Shown here piece after piece: positions 1 through 10,800 of a stretch of DNA of 64,000 nt. This DNA is from Phoronis australis. Taxonomy: Eukaryota > Phoronida > Phoronidae. The position numbers and the translations under genes are program-made. Position 1 is the stretch's first letter. Each line of letters starts with the position of its first letter. Below the pieces are notes generated by a model that ran no database searches, was not told where the DNA came from, and saw only the letters and a list, made by a program, of their open reading frames with translations. The stretch is from the NCBI GenBank assembly GCA_002633005.1, contig NMRA01000385.1:253839-317838 (forward strand), read 5' to 3'.

Positions 1-25
1 ACAATACAATACGAACATATAAACA

Positions 26-36
26 TCCCCCCCTTA
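26..36 (-). other. Polypurine tract of the gypsy element
   Basis: The minus strand reads TAAGGGGGGGA and is followed directly by TGTTTATATG, the LTR start. This is the normal plus-strand primer arrangement of LTR retroelements. Confidence 0.7.
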
Positions 37-139
37 CTTAAAACCTCTTTCAACTAAACCTCTAAAGTCCTAATTTGTTAAACCGTACTGTACGAAAAGT
101 CTTTCCACTACCCTAGGAAACTAACTAACTAACAGTGAA

Positions 140-778
140 CTAGTGCGTCTCATAGTCTTCCAGATATTTGGGTGGGTTAACCACTCTTCCCGCCCGCGTT
201 ACAATTCGAAACCTTTCTGGAGATTTTAGCGACGGTGACGGAGGTTCCGGTGTACTGGTGTCCCTAGTGGCGTAAATATCCGACGGTACAGTTAACTCAG
301 GAGTAGGAGCTTCGACAGGTTCGTGATACGGACGAAGGTCGTGTCGGTCGCGACGAAGTAAGTCCTGACCGCACTCAACTGAATAAGACCTATTGGTCAG
401 CTGCTTATGTACTTTCGCATCTTTCCATTGTGTGCGATGAGAGTTAAAGTCCCTAACTAGGACTGGTGCTCCTTCCTTAATGGGTTCAAGAGGCCTAGTG
501 TTCTTGTTGTAAGACTTAGCTACTTGTTTTCTCCGCTTCTCCTTTTCTACTCTGTTTCTTAGAGAACGGCCATCTATTTTCAACAACGACGGCAACGGTG
601 TTCTCGTGGATCTGCCCAACAACCGCTCTATGAAGCTCGTTGACAAGGTAGCTGTAGGAGTATTACGGTATTCTAGTAAGGCTAACTGGGGATCACTAGA
701 CCTCTTCAGTAATCTTTTCGCAATTTTGACCACCGATTCTGNAAGAAAATTTCGAAATTCCTCCGAAATCTTTTCCAT
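140..778 (-). pseudogene. Integrase C-terminal fragment fused to a short N-terminal piece
   Basis: This 212-codon frame starts with about 12 residues of uncertain origin. From the N base at 742 it becomes the end of a Ty3/gypsy integrase. Visible family marks are VVKIAKRLLKR, LALLEYRNTP and LLGRSTRTPLP, then a basic C-terminal region rich in Pro and Ser. The DDE catalytic core is absent, so it cannot be an active integrase. The N sits exactly at the join between the two parts. That suggests either an internal deletion or an assembly joint. Confidence 0.8.
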
Positions 779-840
779 TGTTCTGGCAGGTTTCCACCCT
801 GTTTCAAGGGTTCGGGCGCTAGAAACTTATCCGACATTCC

Positions 841-855
841 TCACTCGGGGCACCA
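841..855 (-). other. Primer-binding site of the gypsy element
   Basis: The minus strand reads TGGTGCCCCGAGTGA immediately after the LTR end. This is the place and TGG start expected of a tRNA primer-binding site. I did not identify the matching tRNA. Confidence 0.6.
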
Positions 856-1008
856 TGTAAATTGTTTGTGTGTCAGTGCAGTAGTCTCGACGATGTTGTC
901 TGATATGTTCAACCGCTTACTTAAAAGTAACTGACCACCATTGTGTCAAGAACCGGAAACTCTTTATTGTTGTGCTCCGATGAACAATACAATACGAACG
1001 TATAAACA
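856..1008 (-). repeat. 5' LTR of the deleted gypsy element (about 153 bp)
   Basis: On the minus strand the repeat begins TGTTTATACGTTCG and ends in ACA, directly before a TGGTGCC-type primer site. It contains an AATAAA polyadenylation signal (complement of 962-968). The same start sequence lies beside the polypurine tract at 25-1, which fixes the LTR boundary. Confidence 0.75.
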
Positions 1009-1606
1009 AATATTGGGTTAACTAAGCAGACTTGTCGAAAAAGTGCTGTACCATATAAACTTAATGTCGCGCAGTGTTATCGAATTGTAAAGTTGGCCGC
1101 CGAAAAAAGTTTGATATGAATGTGTTGACGTTCAACTCATCTCACCATTCACTTAAAAGTAGTTCCATTGGCAGACCGGGTGTAATTATCATGTTTATTG
1201 CCCCCAAAGCCGTGTGGGTAATGAACTATTGAAATTGCTGATAAAAGCGTGTCAAGTTTATAATCCCTGTAACCCTGAGTTTCTATCACGATCTTTTCAC
1301 ATTATGGAGGTGTAACATTGTGGGTAAATACAGCGCCTTTCCGACGTGTAGCATTGTGGGTAAATAGAGCAGAATCTGAGAAGGCACTGGTGTATGTCAG
1401 GATGTGTATTTTGTGAATATTACTTAATTATGTATTTGAGTTTATTATTTCAATTCTAATAAACATTCGAATTTTTCATTCTGGACTAAATATTTTTTGA
1501 GATGGAAATAAAATTATGCAGTTTCACACCATCCAAGCAGGCTGATATTTGTTGTATAATTTTTACGCATTACACAACTCATTATTCAGTGTTTTGGCCA
1601 TTTCAG
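1009..1606. other. Non-coding stretch before exon 1
   Basis: AT-rich sequence between the gypsy element and the first visible exon. A partly repeated phrase (gtagcattgtgggtaaat) occurs twice near 1312-1362. I see no upstream exon or promoter. The upstream part of the gene is probably outside the window, because exon 1 starts inside a protein domain. Confidence 0.4.
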
Positions 1607-1807
1607 ACAGGAGATATGCAGAGCTTCACTCCTCCAAAGGAGGGTCGCTTGTCCAACGTCGAACCTATGGCTGAATCTGAGGAGAAGTCGCCTGCTGTCT
1701 GTGCCAGAAGATGCCTGAACTATGGTCGCAAGTGTATTTCATTTATGTACGACGTGGTAAACAAAGCATGTGTGTTGCTCTCCGTCATATGGAATCCATC
1801 TAATGAT
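1607..1807 (+). CDS. Exon 1: PAN/apple-like domain, first part
   Basis: Phase 0 to 0, 67 codons. The acceptor is tttcag and the donor gtaagt. Cysteines follow the apple/PAN pattern C-x3-C-x6-C-x11-C, with the typical strand KCISFMYD before the last one. A frame continues upstream of the acceptor to 1502, but it crosses a good 3' splice site and looks intronic. Confidence 0.8.
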
Positions 1808-4800
1808 GTAAGTGAATTGCACAATGATTAGGTAAGTTTTTATGCACTCCTGTTTTTGTCGATGTTAACTCAACATTTTTGTGGATATTAGCTACCATCA
1901 TCTTCGTCTTCCATTGTGTGACACCAAAAAATCTAATTTCCCTGTATGAAAGAATACTTGTTACTGGATCTTATTTCACCCAGTGTCAAAATATTTACAA
2001 ATTTAATATATTTTCTTAATTTATGACAAGAGCGTATTATGGGGTAATCCTTTGAGTAGTCTAACACTTTCATGGTATCATCTAGACAAACTGTCTTTTC
2101 TTTAAAGAAGTGCTTGCATGCCCATTGATGATTAACTATTTTGTGATCTTAATACAGGTCCAGCTTAAGAGCAGTGCTGGCTGGTCTTACTATGAGCGTC
2201 TCAACCTGGGCTATGCTAAGGTGTTCAGATATGACATTGAGACGCAGCACAGCTCTCAGTACTGCATCAACGTGGATGTAACAAATTCTCTGGGATACAG
2301 GGTAAGATAATATGTATCAGAACTTCTAGATTGCTGGGTTATAGTCTGTGTCAGTTGTTATGCTTAATAAACAGTGTGATTTAGATAATTTCTATCAATG
2401 GAAGTTATTAAATCTTAAGTTTGTAATATTTATAGCCAGAAACTAGCACCAAATGACCCCACTGAACAAATTGTCATCCGGTTCATTGCATTGGTACTTA
2501 TCCATCTGGAAGATTTGTGTACAGTACAGAGTAAATACCTGGATCGAATTACCCAGAATTCCCAGTCACAGTGACTGAGCACAAGCAGGCTCAGAGTTTA
2601 CTCAGGCAGGTGTTGGTTTGCTGGTGGTGCTGGAGCAGTTTTTTATCCGTATGCACCGCAGTTAATCTGCTGCAGCTGGTATTTATAGTTTTCATATTTG
2701 TACCTTAACGTAAATTGGATGTGAATACCTTGCAGAATTTCATCAACCCAGGACCTGGTTTCTGCACTATAATAGATTTCACTCCACCAGACCCAGCCAA
2801 TATAGTTAGTCCAAAGTCTGATGAGGTATTGGCTCATTTCTGTGAGGCGGCCATCACTCAACGATGTCATGAAGTCACAGATCAGCCCAATCACAGATAC
2901 ATTGTTGATGGTCCCCAAGACAAAGCAGTGTTCAATGGTCAAAAACCTCTGGAAGAGAAGCTTTATCAGCTGGCAACAAGTTATCTCAATGGTATTGTAT
3001 ACTGAAAAACTGAAATTAGTTTCATGCATATGGCATGCTTGAGACTAAATATGAGATCTAAATGTGGCATCCACTCCTGTGTAAGCTTTAAATGCAGTTC
3101 TTAATCTTATAACTTGGTGGGCTTCGATCAAGAAACTTGAATCTGGCTATATATATCCACAGGCTTGTGGTTTTTTGCACTACGTTAAAGGAGAATGCCA
3201 CCCGATTTAATTAGTCTTTTTTGCCGTCTTAATCGGTCTATATCCAAATCGCCTCGCATACGGTCGACCTTACCTTGCCAAGAGGTGTCGCGTTAACCTG
3301 TCAGGAAGGTGAGAAACGAAGCTAGCGACGTCAGTGGTTCATATGCAGAGTGAATGCTATGCTTCGGTGCGTCGTTCCTGCTTGTCCGAACTAAGCAGCT
3401 GCGAGGAAAGCGGGTATATTGTTTTTTTTTACTTCCTCGAGAGTCTGAAATGCTTAGGAAGTGGCTCATGGTAGTGAAGAATGAAATGTACACTGTAAAT
3501 AGTAAGTATGAGGCCGTGAAAATCTCTGTGTCTGTGGCCTACAGACGTCGACAGTGCCTGACGAATGCCGGCTTACCAAATAACTCCATACGTTCCGTTG
3601 TCTGAGCTTGTTCACAGCGCCTCTCTAGTATTTCTTCGTCACTGTATTCCTGTTTTAATTGATAGCCTGTAAAACTTAACGATCCACCTGCGAAGTCGGG
3701 ACTGATGAGCTCTAGCTCGTTCTAAGTCGGGATTGCGAGTTGCCATGTTGGCGTTTATTACTGAGCGTTCTGTTTCAAAATGAATTATTCTGACCCTAAC
3801 CAATATATAACTGAAACAAAGTCTGTCTAATTAGATGCAATTTGTAATGCCTTTGGAGTGTTTGTGAGTGCAAATGATTTGAGAAGCCAGCAATGAATAA
3901 ATCACTGCGTTACCGGCTTTAGTTGCAATAAAACTAATTGACGGGACACCAAGGCCGTGTCAGCTCATGTTAATTTAGTGTTTGCTGGCAGAAACTGTTG
4001 TGAAACAACTCGATTTCCATCCCACGGCCAGGTGTTAGGGGAATCTTTATTTACATTTACATTACTCAAATAATGATTGCCAATGTACAACTTCTGCCCT
4101 CACGGTGCTGTGGCCAAATCGGAACCTGAATTAGCGGCCCCCGACGATTAAGTAGATTTGCAGTTTCGTGGCTAATTCACCAACATAATCAGGTGCACAT
4201 TACTTTGGCTCACTAGTATAGTATTTTCTTGACTGGAAGTTCAGTTTCCACTGAACTTTGGCTGGTTTATGTTCGTGATGTCTGATCAGTTTCCAAGCCA
4301 CTGGTCAGGATAACGAGTCAATCCGGCCAGCCGCGACGGGCCTGATCGGGCTCCGAGCCACGGGCCAGGATAACAAGCGTTTTGTGTTTAGAACTCAAAA
4401 AATCACAAGTCTAAACAACACAGATCTAGGTTCTCCTGTCTGTAGCTCACGGAAAATACTTCGAAATTATCTCCGAATAGACCCCAAACTCCTGCTACGG
4501 ACCTTATTGGCCTGCCGAACTTTGTAGGTTACGGTGTGTCCAAATACCAATAAATCCGTAAGAGCGAAATAAAACAACACGTTTTCATAAGAATTCAGTG
4601 TATTTTTAAGGGTTTTACATCGAAGTTTGATGATTTATTGGACGTTAAACGATGAATTCAAGCGATAAGCAGACACCAATAACCCGTGTTGTGAACTGCT
4701 GAACAGACTGCGTGTGAAACCGATGACGTCATTGGATAATTTCAACACCTCCGTCTGCCGTCAGGTGTCAGGTAACGCAACCGTACGTGTCATTATGGAG

Positions 4801-7800
4801 TAGAACTACTCGATCTAAATTGATACAAATTAGGTTGTTTTTTGGGTGGCATGCTCCTTTAAACTGTATGTACATGAACCATATGCAGTTCTGTGAACCA
4901 TAAGTGTAATCTTTTCAGCCAACTGGGATGAATTTGAAGACAAAGACAGTGGCATGTTTGGCTACACTTGGAAGGCTGGACGTAGAGTTTGTGGCAATGA
5001 TACAGCAGACTTTGAGGACCCTCATGCCCACTTGGCCTCCCGCGAACATTGGAACCATAAGGGACTGGCCACGTTCAAGGACAAACCCCTGGCAGAGGGA
5101 CCCTACTACTTTACTGTTCAGGTGACAGTCTTTAATTTGTGGTTAAATTTCTTTTTCCAAATGTGGTTGCCCGTTACAGCCACTTGAAGCCTCATACCTG
5201 ATGATCTATGATCATGGTTAACAGATCTCGCCCTATCCATATGGAGCCTCGTGCTTCTTAAATGTTCAGGCTGCAGATAGGGTGTCTGATTCAGGCCATT
5301 ACAGCATTCTCCCTTTGAGTCCATCTTGTTCGATTGTATAGCACAACAAGTTGGGCGGACCACCACTGTAGTCATGCAGTATCTTACATGACTGATCAAG
5401 TCCATTCTGGGATTTATAGTTGGAGAGCATGTAGAGAATTTCTCGATAACACTGGTCACGGCTCTGAGCCCCTAATCTCCAGACAACTTTTACGATCCCT
5501 ATTCAGCATGCCCTTTGTATTGATGTAGATCTGAGCTAATGAAGTGGAAAGGTAATAGCTAGCACTACTTTCTTAACAATGGTGGTCGTTATTACACTCA
5601 AATTGTTTTTCTCGATCTGGCATTTGCACAGAGTTAAAGGAGAATGCCACCCGATTTAATTAGTCTTTTTTGCCATCTTAATTGGTCTATATCCACATTG
5701 CCTTGCATACGTTCGACCTTACCTTGCCGAGAGGTGTCGCGTTAACCCTGTGAGGAAGATGAGAAACGACGCAACGACGTCAGTGGTTCATTTGAGTGGT
5801 TCATTTGCAGAATTAATGCCGCTGTGTTGCGGTGCATCGTTCCCGCTTGTCCGAACTATGCAGCTGCGAGGAAAGCGGGTATATCGCTTTTTGACTTCCT
5901 CAAGAGTCCGAAATGCTCAGGAATTAAAAGTAGCAGCTTGTAACCACTGTGTGTTGAGCTCCGTTAAACCCCGAATTTTCACACAGCCCCAGTAGTTCTG
6001 CTTGTCTCCTTGTCGGTGGTGAAACTTGTATCAGCATGTACAGCTATAAACCGGCTGGGGTGCATGCAAAATCTGGGTGTAAACTGACACTCACCTTGCC
6101 TGCTGGAGTCATTTAAGTGAAAGACAATCTAATAAACATCATTTTCTAGTATAGTTCTCTGCCTTTTGTAGCAAAGAAAAATCAATCGTTGTTTTGAAAA
6201 CATTACACTTGCGACATCTCGCGGGAGATGATAAGAGCTTCGCAGTAGCAAAATTTGTTCAAAAATTGGGTTTGCTGGTCGTGAAATACTAAAAGCTTCA
6301 AACGAAATGAAACCAGTTCCGATAATTTGTTATGACATGTATGCAACTTTGTGGAAGAGAACAGTTCAATGGCTTGTTGTACTTGGAAGATCTCGGAAAT
6401 GAAACTGGCCAATAAGGTAACAGTTGACGGTACCGAAAGCCGACCCAAAACAGCGCACCACAATTTTAGTAGCAGAGTGAATGGTAGAACGCCAATTTTT
6501 TCGACACCGATAAATAACTTTGTTTACTCAAGGAAGAGTGCAGTTTTTGTGACACTTACTTTGTGTCAAATTTTATTTGATCAGTTGTTAACCACATCGG
6601 TGCAACAGCTGCATATGTAGTATACAGATTTCAGGAATATTCCTGGACTATGCCTTTGCACCATTAGTGCATAAAAAGTAAAAGAGCACAAGTATGTTGC
6701 AGCAGTGTACCCCCCNCCCCGGTCACATCCTTTTAATACGCAACACTCTTCCACAATGCAAGATTCTAGTCAACTTACAACCAGTCGTGCAAAACATGAC
6801 TATGTTCTTATTTCGATTGCCCTTGGGGTTTCTGTTTCATATGTAACCATGACTTCAATTACACTAAGTCTGCTCAGTGCTGGCACAACTTTGTGAAAAA
6901 AAGGCACTGTCACTTTTTATCATCAGGTACGGTCAAAGGGTTCGGGTTCAAAGTTGAGCTCAGGAATATCCCTGAACTTTGCAGCAGGCTACATAGCAGG
7001 GGCCCCTGGCCCATTGCAGAATGGCATCATTCCACTAATAGTCAACACTGCATGGCAGTAAACTCGTATTATGAACTTTGAGAGCCGAGATCGTAGACGA
7101 GTTATGCACATAAAGTACAGTTCTAAAGCTGAGACGCCTTCACCCAATAAGCTAATCATAGTAAGCTTAATTCTCATTGCCTTCACTCATGGTCCAGCCT
7201 CAGTGATGTCAGATGCGCGTTAGCCAATACGAATTAACATTGGAAAAACACTTTTTTATAAAAATGCGAAAGAATAAGAAAGATGTGATTTCTTATTATA
7301 CTTTATTCATAAACTAAATAACATTAAAAATTTATGATTTTGTACTTCCTGAACCTTATTTTAAATTTCTTTACTCTATAGGGTCTCAATGACGTCGTCT
7401 TTGGTGGTGCTTTGGTGACGACTGTCTGCCACAGTCGACCTATGATCATTGACATAACTCCACCCCTCTTCTACGCTGTTGACAGTTTCATCTACAGTGA
7501 ACAGATGAATGTGTTGATCATTGACTTTAATGCCACGGATGACCTCTCTGGTGAGTTGGACAACTACACCAAAATCTGCACCTATTTTGTATAATTTTAA
7601 ACTTGCTCTTTGTTCATTTTTTCAATTGCTTCCAACATTGTTTTGAAGGTCCACACTTGGGTCCTTACTAGTGTAGACAAGCAAAGTGGTTGCCACTTAG
7701 TTATTGGCTAGACTAGTTGGCTAGGCTAGAATGTTGACCTGTGAGACATAATTCACTGTTTTTGTTGCATCCAGCAAATGATTCTTGCATAAATGACTAA

Positions 7801-10800
7801 TGAGTGTCTTGCATTTATGGGACGCACCCCAGATACCCAGATCAGGTTTCACATCCACTGTTTCTGATGATGATGTCACATCCACTGATTCTGATGATGT
7901 CACTTCCACTGTTTCTGAAGATGTCACATTCACTGTTTCTGATGATGATATCACATCCACTGTTTCTGGTGATGTCGCGTTCATTGTTGCTGATGGTGTC
8001 GCATCCACTGTTTCTGTTGATGTCACATCCACTGTTTTTGATGATGTCACATCCACTGTTTCTGATGGTGTCACATCCAATGTTTCTGATGGTGTCACAT
8101 CCACTGTTTTTGATGATGTCATACCTACTGTTCCGGATGTCGCACCAACTTAGCCAATAATATATTGATTGATACTGCAATTCTTATACAGGACTCAGTC
8201 TAGTTGAGTTTGGCCTGGGACGTTCTAAGTATGACGTGAAGCTGAGGTCATATGAAGATGTCAGCACAGACAACCCTGATGTGTTGACCTTCCTACAACT
8301 GACCATGGATGAGATTGTGATGCCCGAGGGTGAACCGGCGTGGATTCGGCTGCAGATTCTTAACAACGGTAGACTTATTTTTTGAGTTCCCTTTCACAAA
8401 TTTTAGTAGCATTCTTAGTTGAGGAATGGTTCGTGAGCGATTCAAGTTGTGAAATTTGTGTAGCTTAATGTATCATTGAATAACAATGTCTTGAATGTGT
8501 AATTTTTCGGATTATGGCCACTTAACAATTTGTTTGATGTTAACATTGTTCGTTTGTCAAATGAGTGTTTATCTATGGTGATTTTAAAAGTAAACTAGAA
8601 ACACTTGAACAACGAGAAGGTGGGCAAACACCTTTTCCAGAAATATTTGTCAGTTACAGTTCAGCTTTTTTAACAAGAAAATAGCATTTTTGTCGAATTT
8701 AATACAGAGTTTTTAAACTCTGCACAATAAAATGTGATGTTATTGCACTTACCCGCTAACTGTTTGTGAATGATCTTACAAGGCGAGTTGCTATTTTGAC
8801 AAAGTGCATGGAGCAGCACCTGTTTAGATTTTGTCAAGGTTCGCCCTAAATGGAAATGTGTTGTTGTCTAAAATAAGAATATTATTGAACAGTGATTTGT
8901 GCATTGAAACTTAGTAGAGATTTTGATGTTGTCTAGTTTATTGAAAAAAAGTTCTGTGATGAATCATTTGGCAGTATCATCTGTGACTGACTTTGCTAAT
9001 TATACCTTTCATAAAATTTAAATTTGCCAAAAATTCTTTTGGATTGGTTACTCTGCTGGTTTCAAGCTCCTCTAGTTATGAACATGGGGTTGAATTATAT
9101 AGTATCTGATATTTGATCAATCCCGTTACCAATTGTGACGCCATCAACAGAGGGGTAATTGTGTCATTGCAGTTGAACTGTTTGTGGCTGGACACGGTGA
9201 AACTCCCCTTCTGGTTGACAAGTCTCCACCAATTGCTGGAACCGTCTACGATGGACTGGACCACAAGCGTGACCTACAGTTCACTAATGACAACACCAAG
9301 TTGTGTGCTCATTGGGTTTATTTCTTTGATCCCCACTCTGGTATCATGAGGTAAGATTCACTTCCATTTTGTGTTGGCCCAGTATTGGAAAATGACATAA
9401 GAAAAGCACTGAAACGTGTCTAGTGGCATGCTGAAAGTGTTATTCAAAACCATGTCCGAGTATGAAATGAGACGTATGGCATTGACAATTTAAACCATAC
9501 TGAAATTCCAGTAGGCATTGCTGGCCTGTTATTGGCTATCCTGTGCACACATTTCGTTTTTCCATAGGGTAAACATACTATGTTGTCTCTACTCCACATG
9601 TTCACATTACTCTTAAGGTAGGTGTATACACTGATCAAATCTCCAGGTTCCTAACTAGAATGAGTAAAAAGGGAGTTTTAACTAGTTAGACATGACTCTG
9701 AAAGTGACAGAAATCAAAAAAAAAAAAATTTTGTGGTTCGTTTTTTTAAAAAATCGTATTTTTTAATTTTCAACAAATCCAATTTTACCTCGAATTTTTT
9801 TTCAAAATGCACAGGGATCATCATCAACTATTTCCTTACACAATATTCTACTTATCCATACCAAATATATTTACAAAATCATTATGATCTTGATTTTGTG
9901 GCATTTTTTGTGTGTGAGTTGGGGCAAGCACGCCACATTTTGTCATTCGGTCACTTTCATCTAATAACTAAAAATCTGGTCCCTTTATCAAAAAACCCTG
10001 GCACGCGAATTTACTTCAGTCCAAGAGGATTTCAAATTTGCAACTTTCCTTAAAATTGACCCACGTGTTGTGGAAAAATAGGCCCGAGAATCGTGTCACT
10101 ATCCTGAAATCACGAGCCGAGAAAAACGGCTTTGAAGTTAAGCGGTCATCGATTGCCACTTGAGATCAAATTTCGTTCAGAATGCGTGGTCATTATGTTC
10201 CAATTTTTGTTGAAGTACTAGAAATAAAGCTGATATTTACTTCATATTTAGAAAATGTGACATACCTGTTTGTTTACAGCGTAATTTTAATCATTTTTTC
10301 GAACTTGTGATGCACGACAGACGACCAAAACAAATATGGCTGTCACGTGGGCGGAGCTTAGCGTTGATCTATTGTCTGCTGTACTGGTGTGCCGACCANN
10401 NNNNNNNNNNNNNNNNNNNNNNNNNNNNNNNNNNNNNNNNNNNNNNNNNNNNNNNNNNNNNNNNNNNNNNNNNNNNNNNNNNNNNNNNNNNNNNNNNNNN
10501 NNNNNNNNNNNNNNNNNNNNNNNNNNNNNNNNNNNNNNNNNNNNNNNNNNNNNNNNNNNNNNNNNNNNNNNNNNNNNNNNNNNNNNNNNNNNNNNNNNNN
10601 NNNNNNNNNNNNNNNNNNNNNNNNNNNNNNNNNNNNNNNNNNNNNNNNNNNNNNNNNNNNNNNNNNNNNNNNNNNNNNNNNNNNNNNNNNNNNNNNNNNN
10701 NNNNNNNNNNNNNNNNNNNNNNNNNNNNNNNNNNNNNNNNNNNNNNNNNNNNNNNNNNNNNNNNNNNNNNNNNNNNNNNNNNNNNNNNNNNNNNNNNNNN

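Larger units (their letters stand above)
1..1008 (-). mobile_element. Ty3/gypsy LTR retrotransposon, internally deleted
   Basis: Read on the minus strand, this holds a short LTR (1008 down to 856), a primer-binding-like site (855-841), a fused short coding region (778-140), a polypurine tract (36-26) and the first 25 bases of the second LTR (25-1, cut by the window edge). The two LTR starts differ at only one of the 25 visible bases, so the insertion looks fairly young. Almost all of gag, protease, reverse transcriptase, RNase H and the integrase core is missing. It is therefore a non-autonomous deletion derivative, unless the single N at 742 marks an assembly collapse. Confidence 0.8.
5122..7381 (+). 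other. Intron 4 with repeat copies
   Basis: Contains a dispersed repeat (5455-5640) and a truncated family A transposon (5637-5990), described separately. From 5991 to 7381 I see only AT-rich sequence with a C-rich run and one N near 6716, and no exon. Confidence 0.5.

Noticed and set aside
1502-1606. Start codon at 1502 as the gene start
   Set aside because: A strong acceptor at 1605-1606 follows, the upstream part lacks a signal peptide, and exon 1 begins inside a PAN-like domain. Upstream exons are more likely.
3185-4862. An exon of the host gene inside the THAP-like frame
   Set aside because: It is within a TIR element with other copies, has stops, and exons 3 and 4 join in frame without it.
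7721-8180. Ser/Thr/Val repeat proteins on either strand
   Set aside because: Frames are open because of the 24-bp minisatellite inside an intron with good flanking splice sites.
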